A DNA stretch of 64,000 bases from JACCXG01 sp963717745. Its GTDB lineage: Bacteria; Acidobacteriota; Vicinamibacteria; Vicinamibacterales; 2-12-FULL-66-21. This document shows positions 26,061 to 34,916 of this stretch, in pieces. The stretch spans positions 1 to 64,000 of the forward strand of contig CAVQXJ010000033.1 in assembly GCA_963717745.1 (NCBI GenBank). Reading direction: 5' to 3'. Below the pieces are notes generated by a model, which saw only the letters and a list, made by a program, of their open reading frames with translations, was not told where the DNA came from and searched no databases. Made by a program: the position numbers and the translations under genes. The first letter of the stretch is position 1. Every line of letters begins with the position of its first letter.

Positions 26061-26235
26061 GGGCAGGATCGGTGACGTGCGCCGGTGCGCGGACCAGAAG
26101 ACGGTCGATCACGTCCGCCATAACGACCGCAGAGCCGATGCCGACCGCCAGTGTCAGCATCGCCCCGACCGAGAGGAGAGGCGTCCCCGCGAGACGCCGC
26201 AAGGCCTGGTGAACCTCCGCCGGAATCAGTTGCAT
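26061..26235 (-). pseudogene. N-terminal fragment of an FtsX-like (ADOP) permease
   Basis: Starts MQLIPAEVHQALRRLAGTPL, followed by a membrane helix (LLSVGAMLTLAVGIGSAVVMADVIDRLL) and RAPAHV. This is the usual beginning of acidobacterial FtsX-like ABC permeases (800 or more residues). It ends after about 55 codons where the carboxypeptidase-like fragment begins. Confidence 0.55.
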
Positions 26236-26480
26236 CGCCGCCACATCCTTAGGAAGCCGGGCGTCGCGCACGACGTTCGTAGACGGCAGATTATACAGAG
26301 TGATCGGCGAAGTGCCTTGAGAAGGCAGCCACGTCGCCGACCTTGGATGGGGACGCTTCCAACATTCCTAAGGGGTCGCCAAGGAATGGGAGGGGAGAAG
26401 GGCGTCAGGGCCGCGTGCTACCTATTTGTTACCTTTGGATGGACCCATCAACCAAGAATGAAGCAAATACTAAGCATTTA

Positions 26481-26556
26481 TGGTGGGCCGCCCGGGGATT
26501 CGAACCCGGGACACCCTGATTAAAAGTCAGGTGCTCTACCACTGAGCTAGCGGCCC
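26481..26556 (-). tRNA. tRNA-Lys (anticodon TTT)
   Basis: 76 nt on the minus strand from 26556. The acceptor stem GGGCCGC pairs with GCGGCCC, then A and encoded CCA. The anticodon loop CTTTTAA gives TTT; the D-loop (AGCTCAGTGGTAGAGC) and T-loop (GGTTCGAATCC) are standard. No island repeat is attached to this tRNA in the window. Confidence 0.97.
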
Positions 26557-26792
26557 GGCAGGAACGCTCATCCTACCATGCGATCTCGACCGATCCGGGC
26601 CCCGGCGGGCGCACCCGAAACCGACTTCAGACGCCCAAGCGGCGGAGTCTGAAGACCCCGCCTTACAGAGAGAAACGGTGCCGCCGGGTGCACACTTCTT
26701 CAGCACTTCGCCAGTCCGGACGAGGTGGGCGCCGGCGCTTTTACCGATAAGCATCCGGAGCGCCGTTTGAGACAATGCCCGAGGAGGTCCGC

Positions 26793-27209
26793 ATGAGCGC
26801 GGTCAACAGCCATCGCCCCCTTATCCTCGTGGTCGAAGACGACCGGGCGGTGCGCGCGCCGCTCGAGAAGTTCCTGGCGCTCCAGGGCTTCGACGTCGCG
26901 GTAGCCGAGTCGGCGGAGGCGGCGCTCATCCGGCTGCGGGTCAAGCCGATTCAAGGCGCGATCATCGATCTGCGGCTGCCGCAGGGATCGGGCAGGGAAG
27001 TGGTGCTGTCGATTCCGCCGCCGACGCCGGTGATCATTTTCTCGGCGGTGCCCGAGGAGTCCGGCGGGCTCGAGCGCATGCGGCCGAACACCCGGCTGAT
27101 CCTCAAGCCATACTCGCTGGTGATGCTGATGGAAATGCTGCAGCGGATGATCGATGCCGCCGCGCGCAACGATCCGGACACGCGGACGATCTCAGCGTCA
27201 GGAATGTAG
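26793..27209 (+). CDS. Single-domain response regulator
   Basis: 138 residues from the ATG at 26793 (ribosome site GAGGAGG, 8 nt). Receiver motifs: LILVVEDDRAVRAPLEKFLALQGFDV (acidic pair ED-D), IDLRLPQGSG with the phospho-acceptor Asp, SAVPE switch residue, and Lys in LILKPYS. It has no DNA-binding domain, so it probably passes phosphate or binds a partner. It is convergent with the arginase gene. Confidence 0.85.
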   Translation: MSAVNSHRPLILVVEDDRAVRAPLEKFLALQGFDVAVAESAEAALIRLRVKPIQGAIIDLRLPQGSGREVVLSIPPPTPVIIFSAVPEESGGLERMRPNTRLILKPYSLVMLMEMLQRMIDAAARNDPDTRTISASGM

Positions 27210-27237
27210 CCGTCACCACGGGCTGCGATGCGCCCGG

Positions 27238-28164
27238 CTACAGGATCCGCTGTCCCAGCGCCGACGCCGCGAGCTCGACGCCGAGGATCGCGGTCATGTT
27301 GCGGTCGTCGAGGATCGGGTTCACTTCGACGAGATCGAGCGCGCGGAGCAGCCCCGAGTCCGCGATGATCTCCATCAGCATGTGCGCCTCGCGGTAGTCG
27401 AGGCCGCCCTTCACCGGGGTTCCCACGCCGGGCGCGATCACCGGATCGCACACGTCGAGATCGAACGAGATGTGCACCCCTGAGGTCCCCTCGCCGGCAA
27501 ACGCGAGCGCCTGTTCGATCACGGTCGCGATGCCGCCGCGATCGATGTCCTTCATCGTGAAGACCCGCACCCCCGAATCGCGGACGATCACCTTCTCGCG
27601 CTCGTCCAGGTTGCGGATGCCGATGAGGACGGTGTTCTCGGGCCGCAGCTTGGGTGCAAACCCGCCAATCTGCGCCAGCTCCGCCGGCTCCTGACCGAGC
27701 AGCGCCGCCAGCGGCATGCCGTGCACGTTGCCGCTGCCGCTGCTCGCCGGCGTATTCATGTCGCCGTGCGCGTCGACCCAGATCGCGCCGATCCGCTCGC
27801 CGCGCTGCCGGGCATCGTCGGCCGTGGCCGCCACCGAGCCCGCGGCGAGGCTGTGATCGCCGCCAAGGACGAGCGGAATCGCTCCCGTCTGGAGCACCGA
27901 CAGCGCCTTCTTGTACAGCGCATCGCAGACCCCGGCGATATCCTCGATGTACTTCTTCCGCGGATCCCCTTCCGCCCTGATCTCAGGAATCGGCGCCACC
28001 AGGTCGCCGTCGTCCACGACGCTTCTGCCGAGGGCGGTCAGCCGTTCACCGAGCCCGGCGATCCGGAACGCGGACGGTCCCATGTCGACGCCGCGGCGGT
28101 TGCCGCCGAGGTCGAGCGACACCCCGATGATGTGGATGGGACGCACCGGCTGGCACTCTAGCAC
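27238..28164 (-). CDS. rocF: Arginase
   Basis: About 308 residues. Manganese-binding motifs of the ureohydrolase family are complete: GGDHSLAAG, DAHGDMN and SFDLDVCDPVIAPG, with EVNPILDD near the end. The N-terminus (PIHIIGVSLDLGGNRRGVDMGPSAFR) is typical of arginase rather than agmatinase. It hydrolyses L-arginine to ornithine and urea. The start is uncertain: GTG at 28164 gives the form listed, and a GTG six codons later (VRPIHIIG) also fits. Confidence 0.92.
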   Translation of the reverse strand: MLECQPVRPIHIIGVSLDLGGNRRGVDMGPSAFRIAGLGERLTALGRSVVDDGDLVAPIPEIRAEGDPRKKYIEDIAGVCDALYKKALSVLQTGAIPLVLGGDHSLAAGSVAATADDARQRGERIGAIWVDAHGDMNTPASSGSGNVHGMPLAALLGQEPAELAQIGGFAPKLRPENTVLIGIRNLDEREKVIVRDSGVRVFTMKDIDRGGIATVIEQALAFAGEGTSGVHISFDLDVCDPVIAPGVGTPVKGGLDYREAHMLMEIIADSGLLRALDLVEVNPILDDRNMTAILGVELAASALGQRIL

Positions 28165-28220
28165 AGCGTTTCAAGGGGCTGCCGGCGCGCCGTCGTCATC
28201 GCGCCGAATGGCGTCGAAAG

Positions 28221-28248
28221 TTGACGGGCAACGTAACTGTCAGATAGT
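28221..28248 (+). promoter_or_regulatory. Sigma-70-type promoter for 28292 gene
   Basis: TTGACG (28221-28226) and GATAGT (28243-28248) with a 16-bp spacer, about 40 bp upstream of the ATG at 28292. It also lies in the divergent gap to the arginase gene. Confidence 0.5.
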
Positions 28249-28291
28249 CTTACATTTGCGGCGGCTGGTGCGGCTTGGCGGGAGGAGACTG

Positions 28292-28552
28292 ATGAAGCGG
28301 TTCGAGGTGGGCTCGCGCGTGGTGGAACCCACGTATGGTTTGGGTTCAGTGGTGGCGGTCGAAGATGCGTACACCCGCGTCCAGTTCGATGAACACGGCA
28401 TCAAGAAGTTCCTGACGAGCATGTCCAAGCTCGAGCCGAGCGACGAGCCTGCGCCGGCAGGAGCCCGCGGCGCGAAGACGCGCAAGAAGCGCGTGACCAA
28501 GAAGGTCGCAGCGGCGCCCGCGGCTCAGGCGAGCGCCTCCGACGAAGACTGA
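28292..28552 (+). CDS. Small CarD/DUF3553-like protein
   Basis: 86 residues with ribosome site GGAGGAG. The N-terminal half (MKRFEVGSRVVEPTYGLGSV, then VAVEDAYTRVQFDEHGIKKFL) is a small SH3-like beta-barrel as in the CarD N-terminus or DUF3553. The C-terminal tail is Lys/Ala-rich (GAKTRKKRVTKKVAAAPAAQA), typical of nucleic-acid contact. A role in transcription or DNA binding is inferred from fold and charge only. Confidence 0.6.
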   Translation: MKRFEVGSRVVEPTYGLGSVVAVEDAYTRVQFDEHGIKKFLTSMSKLEPSDEPAPAGARGAKTRKKRVTKKVAAAPAAQASASDED

Positions 28553-28559
28553 CGGCGAC

Positions 28560-29225
28560 TCACTTCATCCGCATCGACACCGACATCCCTTCCCCGGACG
28601 GAGACACGATCGTCGTCCACAGGTTGGGATGCTTCAGCACGACGTCGAGAAAATCCCCCATCTCGTTCCGCTTGTTGATGACGTTGTGCGCGAGGAAGAG
28701 CCCTCGCGTATCCAGCCGCGGATAGACCATGTCGAAGAAGCGCTTGTAGTCCTTCTTCCAGGCGTCGAGAAACACGAAGTCGAAGGTCCCCGTCACTTTG
28801 GGAATCTGCTGGAACGCATCGCCGCTGACCACCTCGACGATGTCGGCGAGGCCGGCGCGTTTGATGTTGGCGGTGAGCTCCTTGGCGCGGACCGGGTCGT
28901 ACTCGATGGTGACGAGACGGCCGCCGGTCGCGCGTAATCCCATCCCGATCCAGATCGCGCTGTAGCCGCTGGCGCCGCCGATCTCGAGCGCGCGCCGCGC
29001 GCCGCGCGACGCCACCATCAACCGCATGAACCGGCCGTCCTCTTCGGAGACGGCGAGCTGTCCCTTGTCTTTGGCCTTGATCTCGGCGAGCAGCTTCACC
29101 ACCGCCGGATCGATGGCGGGGGCCGGCGCGGTCTGCGCCTGCGCCACGCCGGTCGAGCACAGCACGGCGATCATCGCAACGAGGACAGCGGTTCGTATCA
29201 ACGAGACATCCTTCACGAGGGTCAC
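28560..29225 (-). CDS. Exported O-methyltransferase-like protein
   Basis: 221 residues. An N-terminal signal peptide (about LIRTAVLVAMIAVLCSTGVAQAQ, cleavage after AQA) precedes a class I methyltransferase of the caffeoyl-CoA/COMT type: RRALEIGGASGYSAIWIG (SAM motif I), LVTIEYD, VSGDAF and FDFVFLDAWKKDYKRFF. The signal peptide is odd because S-adenosylmethionine is cytoplasmic. Its stop lies beside the hemG end (overlap region 29222-29225), so it may be in the hemE-hemG direction of transcription. A GTG at 29225 or a later one may be the start. Confidence 0.75.
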   Translation of the reverse strand: MTLVKDVSLIRTAVLVAMIAVLCSTGVAQAQTAPAPAIDPAVVKLLAEIKAKDKGQLAVSEEDGRFMRLMVASRGARRALEIGGASGYSAIWIGMGLRATGGRLVTIEYDPVRAKELTANIKRAGLADIVEVVSGDAFQQIPKVTGTFDFVFLDAWKKDYKRFFDMVYPRLDTRGLFLAHNVINKRNEMGDFLDVVLKHPNLWTTIVSPSGEGMSVSMRMK

Positions 29226-30577
29226 CGTTCCATCCTAACGTAATCGTGGGCCGCGGTCGCGATGCGGCGGCCGTTTGCCACACAGTCGGGAATGCCGATC
29301 GACTCGAATCCGCTGCCGGCCACGAACAGTCCGGGTAGGGACTGCAGCCGCGCGGCCAGACCCTCCATGCGCGCCCGGTGCCCCACAGTGTGCTGCGCGC
29401 CGGCGTTCCGCCATCGGAACACGCGCGCCAGGATCGGCGGCGCGGCGATCCCCAGGACCGCCGAGATATCCCGGCTGGCGATATCGATCAGCTCGGCGTC
29501 GCCGAGATCCGCCGCGTGCGGATCGTGAACGTTGCCGATGAACGCGCGCAGCAGGACCTTTCCAGCCGGCGCGCGATCCTCCCATTTCGAAGACACCCAC
29601 GTGCAGGCAGTGATTCGCAACGCGTTGTGGCGCCGGGCCACGACGAACCCGCTGCCGGACAGCGGATGCGTGATGTCTGCCTGGTTCCATCCGAAGGCCA
29701 CCGTCACGGTCGACACGTAGGGCACGGTCGCACAGATGCGCGACGCGCTGTCGTCCACGGGCCGCAGCAGTGTCGAAGCCACGGGCGCGGGCGCGGTCAC
29801 GATCACGCTGGCCGCGTCGAGGACGTCACGCCCGGCGGTGACCGTCCAACCGCTTGGCGTCCGTCCGATCGCCGAGACCGGTGTGTCGAGCCGCATCGCG
29901 CCAGGCGGCACCTTGTGCACGATCGCGTCGACCAGTTCCGACATCCCGCCGCGAAGCGCGCGAAACAGGCCGTCCGGCGCCGCCGGAGACGAGGTGGTGC
30001 GAAGGACGCCGCCGCGCTGGTGCTCGGCCGCCGTGAATCGTGGAAAGAGCGATGGCATGGACAACTGCTCGACGTCGCCGGCATGGATCCCCCGAGCAGC
30101 GGCTCGGCGATCAGGCCGACGGTCGCGGCGCCGAAGCGCCGGCGGAAGAAGGACGCGACCGATTCGTCGGCGACGCGGCGCGCGGGAATCAACGGTTCGA
30201 CCGCCACGCGGGCGCGCGCGCGCCAGTCGAGGAGCGAGTATTTCGCCAGCGCCGGGATCGTTGTCGGGATGCCGAGCACCGACGGCGAGGGCAGTGGATA
30301 CAGGCGGCCATCGCGGGCGACGAAGGCGGTGCGCGGGGTTCGCGTCGGCATCAGGCGCCCCGCCAGCCCGAGCTCCTCACACAGCGTCAGCGCGGCCGGC
30401 TTCTGCACCAGCATCGAATCGGCGCCGGCGTCGATGGTGAACCCGTCGATCCGTTCGGTGTGAATCAGGCCGCCGGCCCTGGGGCCGGCTTCGACGAGCG
30501 ACGAACGGCACGCGCCGGTGCGCGAGCTCGTAGGCCGCGGAGAGTCCGGTGATGCCGGCGCCGATGATGATGATCAC
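29222..30577 (-). CDS. hemG: Protoporphyrinogen oxidase (two frameshifts)
   Basis: From 30577 the FAD-binding start MIIIIGAGITGLSAAYELAH is followed by a frame change near 30507 into SMLVQKPAALTLCEELGLAG, then VASFFRRRFGAATVGLIAEPLLGG. A second change at a five-base G run (30089-30093, where six would restore the frame) leads to MSMPSLFPRFTAAEHQRGG. The end is LPGLFVAGSGFESIGIPDCVANGRRIA. About 450 residues, the normal HemY-type size. It oxidises protoporphyrinogen IX to protoporphyrin IX. It follows hemE. An essential gene broken twice by single bases suggests sequence error rather than loss. Confidence 0.85.
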
Positions 30578-30587
30578 GTCGGTCCTG

Positions 30588-30661
30588 GCTATCAGCTATC
30601 AGCGGTCTTTGGTCGAGCTTTCTCGTCGAATTCGCTCACGAGTGTTCTGACAGCTGACAGC
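30588..30661 (-). repeat. Intercistronic hairpin of inverted 7-nt tandem repeats
   Basis: Arms GCTATCAGCTATCAG (30588-30602) and CTGACAGCTGACAGC (30647-30661), each two copies of a 7-nt unit. The two arms differ at two positions that become G.U pairs in minus-strand RNA but A.C mismatches in plus-strand RNA. It fills the gap between the hemE stop (30663) and the hemG start (30577), so it would fold in the hemE-hemG transcript. Confidence 0.65.
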
Positions 30662-30662
30662 G

Positions 30663-31691
30663 TCAGCGCGCCGATGTGCGATGCACGTAGCGCGCGAGCT
30701 CCTGGACCCGCTCGAGCGATGTGCTCGGCAACACCCCGTGGCCCAGATTGAAAATGTGCCCCGGCCGGCCATCCGCCCGCCTGAGCACGTCGTGTGCGGC
30801 ACTGAACACGCGGTCGCCGGGTCCCAGCAGGAGCGTGGGATCCAGATTGCCCTGGATCGCGCGGTCGTGCCCGATCCGCTCCCACGCCTCGTCCAGGGGC
30901 AGCCGCCAGTCGACCCCGATCACGTCGCCCCCGGCGGCCACCAGGTCCGGCAGGATCGCCGTGGTGCCGACGCCGAAATGAATCATCGGCACGCCGGTAT
31001 CGGCGAGGCGTTCGAAGATGTGGCGCGTATGCGGAAACGCGAACTCGCGATAGTCGGATCGGCTCAGAGCGCCGGCCCAGGAGTCGAAGATCTGGATGGC
31101 CTGCGCGCCGGCTTCGATCTGCGCCCGCATGTAGTCGGCGATGAGGGTGGCGAAACGATCACACAACCGGTGCCACGCGCGCGGATGCGCATACATGAAG
31201 GTCTTGGTCCGCATGTATGTCGTCGACGGCCCGCCTTCGATGGCATACGCCGCCAGCGTGAACGGCGCGCCGCCGAAACCGATCAGCGGGACCCGTCCTT
31301 CGAGCTCATGCCGCAGGATCCGGATCGTCTCGAGGACATGGCCGAGCTCGACGCGCGGATCGAAGGTACGGAGGCGCTCGACGTCGGCCGCGGACCGGAT
31401 CGGGTTCTCGACCGCCGGGCCTTCACCCTTGACGAAATCGAAGTCGAGGCCGAGCGGCGTGAAGGGCAGCAGCAGATCCGAGAAGAGGATGGCCGCATCG
31501 ACTTCGATCACGTCCACCGGCTGCAGCGTCACCGCGACCGCGAGGTCGGGCTGGCGGCAGATCTCGAGCAGCGAATAGCGCTCGCGCAACGCCCGGTAGT
31601 CCGACATGTAGCGGCCGGCCTGCCGCATGAACCACACGGGGGTCGCGTCGACCGGCTCGAGTCGGCAGGCCCTGAGGAACCGATCGGTCAC
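30663..31691 (-). CDS. hemE: Uroporphyrinogen decarboxylase
   Basis: 342 residues, normal length. The signature PVWFMRQAGRYMSDYRALR at the N-terminus holds the Arg and Asp residues that bind the substrate carboxylates; GFGGAPFTLAAYAIEGG, WAGALSRSDYREFAFP and VIGVDWRLPLDEAW follow. It removes four acetate carboxyls from uroporphyrinogen III to give coproporphyrinogen III, in the cytoplasm. The gene precedes hemG and is separated from it by the hairpin at 30588-30661. Its ATG overlaps the end of the upstream response regulator gene. Confidence 0.95.
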   Translation of the reverse strand: MTDRFLRACRLEPVDATPVWFMRQAGRYMSDYRALRERYSLLEICRQPDLAVAVTLQPVDVIEVDAAILFSDLLLPFTPLGLDFDFVKGEGPAVENPIRSAADVERLRTFDPRVELGHVLETIRILRHELEGRVPLIGFGGAPFTLAAYAIEGGPSTTYMRTKTFMYAHPRAWHRLCDRFATLIADYMRAQIEAGAQAIQIFDSWAGALSRSDYREFAFPHTRHIFERLADTGVPMIHFGVGTTAILPDLVAAGGDVIGVDWRLPLDEAWERIGHDRAIQGNLDPTLLLGPGDRVFSAAHDVLRRADGRPGHIFNLGHGVLPSTSLERVQELARYVHRTSAR

Positions 31692-32096
31692 GCGTTGATC
31701 AGGGTCTTCGCCAACGCGATCAGGTCCTCCAGCCAGAGCGGCTTGAACCTGATGGAGGCGCCGAGCGAGCGCAGCTCGTGCTGGATGGGCTCGGCGAGGA
31801 AATAATCCCCGGTGACGATCGCGACCGGGACGGCGACCAGCGTCGGAACGGAGCGGACCTGCCGCAGGAACTGGAGCCCGTTGGTAATCGGCATCCGCAT
31901 GTCGAGGATGATCGCGTCAGGGGTCGCGAGCGCGGGCCGCGATCAACCCGGCGTCCGCCGAGAGCGCGGTCACTACCCCAAATCCTTCAAGCTTCAGCAT
32001 CCGGGCGAACGTGTCGGCCACCGACCGGTCGTCGTCCACGATGAGGATCGTCCGCGTCGCAGCTTCGAAGCGGTGCGGCTCGGCTGGCGCAATCAC
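31688..32096 (-). CDS. Response regulator receiver protein (frameshifted)
   Basis: From about 32096 (GTG) the frame reads FEAATRTILIVDDDRSVADTFARMLKLEGFGVV, then shifts near 31925 into MRMPITNGLQFLRQV..., AIVTGDYFLAEPIQHEL and RFKPLWLEDLIALAKTLI. Together they form one receiver domain of about 135 residues: acidic pair DDD, phospho-acceptor Asp just before MRMP, and Lys in FKPLW. It ends inside the hemE start. There is no output domain. The single-base break resembles those of neighbouring core genes. Confidence 0.7.
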
Positions 32097-32243
32097 CGTA
32101 TCATTCTCAGCCCCCGAGGTTTGTACGTCAAGCGGACCCGCGGGAGGGGCGCTGCCCGAAATTACACAGATTGACAGCGCGGCGCCAAAATCACCGTTTT
32201 CATCAAACACTGATTCGGGGTACTGTCTGGGGCCGGAGGCGAA

Positions 32244-32873
32244 GTGAGTCCAATCCTGGTACGGCCCGTCCGTGAGCAGCTCGAGCACGACCGTGTAATC
32301 CGGATTCTGCAGGTCAAGCTCAAGCGCAAGCACGACGTCGTCGCGAATATCGGAGAGGACCAGACAGTGCCGGTCCGCATCGGGCAGGTCCAGATCTTCC
32401 CCGATCTGGTGCTGACGTCAGCCGACCGGGGCAAGAAGTTGATGGGGACGGTCGAGGTGGAGACCGCCGAATCGGTCAATCACCTCGAGGCGATGGCGCA
32501 GTGGGCGCACCTCGGCCGGGCCCGCGCCCCGTTCCACCTCTATGTGCCTGCCGGCTGCGTCGACATCGCGCGTCGACTCGCCGCGGAGAACGGCGTCAAC
32601 GTCGCGGAGATCTGGAGCTTCCACACGATCGGCGACCAGACGCGCTTCACGCTCGTGCACCGGGCGCCGGTCCCCGAGCCGCGCAGGGCCGCCCAGCCCC
32701 GGCCCGCGACGCGAACCGCCGATCAGCCCCGCGCGCCAGAGGCCAAGAAACGCCGCGAACCCGAGCCTCCGAGACGCAAGGCCGCGAGCCCGCGCGGGAC
32801 CGCCAAGGCCGCACGCCCCAAACGCGCGACCACTCCAAAGGCAGCGCCGGCGCGCGCGCAAAAAAGGAAATAG
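32244..32873 (+). CDS. Conserved protein with basic disordered tail
   Basis: 209 residues from GTG at 32244 (GGAGG seven bases upstream). Residues 1-130 form a compact domain (RVIRILQVKLKRKHDVVANIG, PVRIGQVQIFPDLVLTS, ETAESVNHLEAMAQWAHLGR, FHLYVPAGCVDIARRLAAENGVNVAEIW) that resembles restriction-endonuclease-like folds in order of strands, but catalytic residues cannot be assigned with confidence. Residues 131-209 are Ala/Pro/Arg/Lys-rich and disordered, suggesting nucleic-acid contact. It is followed immediately by a second conserved protein. Confidence 0.55.
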   Translation: MSPILVRPVREQLEHDRVIRILQVKLKRKHDVVANIGEDQTVPVRIGQVQIFPDLVLTSADRGKKLMGTVEVETAESVNHLEAMAQWAHLGRARAPFHLYVPAGCVDIARRLAAENGVNVAEIWSFHTIGDQTRFTLVHRAPVPEPRRAAQPRPATRTADQPRAPEAKKRREPEPPRRKAASPRGTAKAARPKRATTPKAAPARAQKRK

Positions 32874-32876
32874 CCT

Positions 32877-33639
32877 CTGCCGACGCTGCGCATCACACGC
32901 GACAAGCGTGGATACGAGAACACCTACGTCGTCCATACCCCGCGCCGGCGGACGCGCACCCGTCCACGGATTCTCTATTGGTTCCGGTCGCCGCCAGGTG
33001 TGCGCGTCGGCCGCGCGGCGATCGACGCGGAGGCCATCCGGCTGATCGAAGCGCACCACCCGCAGATCCGCTTCGATTGGCCACAGATCCTCAACGGCGA
33101 AGAGGAAGCCATCCCGCCGGAGCCGCCACCGCCACCGCCGCGCCGAGCCGAACGGGAAGGTCCCCCCGCCGCAGCGGCACCACCCCGCCCGGCCGAGCCC
33201 GTGGCGTCGCGCGCCAGACGAGCCGCCAGGCCCGGCCCACGCACGCCTCGGGTCCGAGGGCCTGGCGCGGCTCCGGGCGCGGCACGCCGACGTCCTTGCC
33301 AGCATCGACCGGCGGACGCAGGACGAGCACCGCCGCCAGCAGCTGTACGAACAGGCCGCACGCCTGAACCCTGACAACTGGAGCACGGACGCCGACGTCG
33401 CGCGGGCGCTCGAGGACTACGAGACGGTGCTCGCCTCCCTCCGCGACGCGGTCGGCAGACGACGGCGGAGGAAGCGGCCGCGGGCGCGAGGGGCAAGGGA
33501 GGCCCGAGGCGGGGGAGGGACCGGCTTCGCCGGACGGCAGCCCGGCGCCTCCGGAAGACGACGCGGACGAGGAATAGCGGACCGCCGGTGCTCATCCGAA
33601 GGACGGTGCGTACCTGGGGACGCAGGCGGTGGTTTATAA
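32877..33639 (+). CDS. Conserved Pro/Arg-rich protein (frameshifted; no standard start)
   Basis: Coding begins right after the TAG of the previous gene, in the same frame, as LPTLRITRDKRGYENTYVVH, then RPRILYWFRSPPGVRVGRAAIDAEAIRLI and FDWPQILNGEEEAIPPEPPPPPP. Near 33230 it shifts frame to RHADVLASIDRRTQDEHRRQQLYEQAARL and ALEDYETVLASLRDAV. No ATG, GTG or TTG lies at the beginning; CTG at 32877 is the only near-cognate start. Translation by an unusual start or read-through of the TAG is possible. Function unknown. Confidence 0.5.
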
Positions 33640-33640
33640 T
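33635..33640 (+). promoter_or_regulatory. -10 element TATAAT with predicted leaderless start
   Basis: A perfect TATAAT ends seven bases before the ATG at 33648, so transcription would begin at or next to the start codon. No purine-rich ribosome site is present. A weak -35-like ACCTGG lies 17 bp upstream. Confidence 0.5.
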
Positions 33641-33647
33641 CGCCCTC

Positions 33648-34916
33648 ATGCGAGTAACATCCCGGCGGCAGGTGAGGTGTGCTTCCGCCCTGATTCTCAC
33701 GATGATCGGCGCCGTGGTCCAGGCGCAGGATCAACGCAGGCCCGATTTCACCTCGCGCGTTGAGCTCGTCACGACCGACGTCGTCGTCCGCGACAACGGC
33801 GGCCAATTCATCGCCGACCTCAAGAAAGACGACTTCGAGGTGATCGAGGACGGGGTCATTCAGAAGGTCGTCTCGTTCTCACTGACCCATGGCGGCCGCA
33901 GCTACAACATCGCGGCCCCGCCACCGGCGCCCGTGGCCGAAGGCATCCTGCTGCCCCCGTCGCGACCAGTGGGCGACGCGGCCGGCCGCATCTTTCTGAT
34001 CTTCGTCGACGATCTTCACCTCGACTTCCGCAACACCGGGCGGATTCGCGATCTGTTCAAGAAGATCTCCGACGAGCTCGTACACGAAGGAGACATGTTC
34101 GGCATCGTCTCCACCGGCCCCTCGTCCATCTCCATCGACTTGACGTATGACCGGCGCCGTCTGACCGAGGCGATCAAGAAGATTTCCGGCGCCGGGCTCG
34201 CGCCGAAAGACATCCTCGATGTGCCGCAGGGGTCGCAGGGACCGCCGGAAGTGCGCCACCGGGCCCATGTCGCGTTCTCGACCGCGTCGGACATGATGCG
34301 GCAGCTCGAACAGGTCCACAACCGCCGGAAAGCGTTCATCTACGTGAGCAACGGCTACGACCTCGACCCGTTCGCGAAGACCCGGGCGAAGAACGAGGCC
34401 GAGCGGTACGGCAGCCTGCGCAACAGCGTCGACAACAACAACGGCGACGGGTCCAACAATTCCCAGGACCCCAACGATCCCGCGCTCCGGGGCCAGGGCA
34501 ACCAGTTCGCGTTCGCGGATCTGGTCGGCGAGCTGGCGGAGCTCACCCGCGCCGCGGTCCGGGCGAATACCACGATCTACACCATCGATCCGCGCGGCCT
34601 GGTCGGCGGCCCGGACCTCGACGAGAAGATCGACATGATGGAGTATCTCGACTTCGTTCGAAACTCCCAGGACAGCCTGCGCGTGCTCGCAGACCTCACC
34701 GGCGGCATCGCCGTCGTCAATCAGAACGACTTCACCAAAGCGCTGAAGCGTATCGACCAGGAAACCAGCGACTACTACGTGGTCGGCTACTACTCGACGA
34801 ATCCGGATCCGACCAAGAAGCGCCGGGCGATCGAGGTGAAAGTCACGCGGCCGGGCGCCAATGTCTGGCACCGGACGTCGTATACGCTCAAACCGCCGCC
34901 GAGCCAGACTCGCTAG
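33648..34916 (+). CDS. Exported VWFA-domain protein (acidobacterial type)
   Basis: 422 residues. A signal peptide (CASALILTMIGAVVQAQ) is followed by SRVELVTTDVVVRDNGGQFIADLKKDDFEVIEDG (the conserved lead-in) and a von Willebrand A-like domain (RIFLIFVDDLHLDFRNTGRIRDLFKKI...; MIDAS partly kept as VDDLH). The end is TSDYYVVGYYSTNPDPTKKRRAIEVKVTR. Such proteins are very numerous in this phylum; binding or adhesive roles are assumed. The TATAAT at 33635 suggests a leaderless transcript. Confidence 0.85.
   Translation: MRVTSRRQVRCASALILTMIGAVVQAQDQRRPDFTSRVELVTTDVVVRDNGGQFIADLKKDDFEVIEDGVIQKVVSFSLTHGGRSYNIAAPPPAPVAEGILLPPSRPVGDAAGRIFLIFVDDLHLDFRNTGRIRDLFKKISDELVHEGDMFGIVSTGPSSISIDLTYDRRRLTEAIKKISGAGLAPKDILDVPQGSQGPPEVRHRAHVAFSTASDMMRQLEQVHNRRKAFIYVSNGYDLDPFAKTRAKNEAERYGSLRNSVDNNNGDGSNNSQDPNDPALRGQGNQFAFADLVGELAELTRAAVRANTTIYTIDPRGLVGGPDLDEKIDMMEYLDFVRNSQDSLRVLADLTGGIAVVNQNDFTKALKRIDQETSDYYVVGYYSTNPDPTKKRRAIEVKVTRPGANVWHRTSYTLKPPPSQTR

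Noticed and set aside
26481..26556. tRNA-Lys as another island attachment site
   Set aside because: No second copy of its 3' end was seen in the window and no integrase lies next to it.
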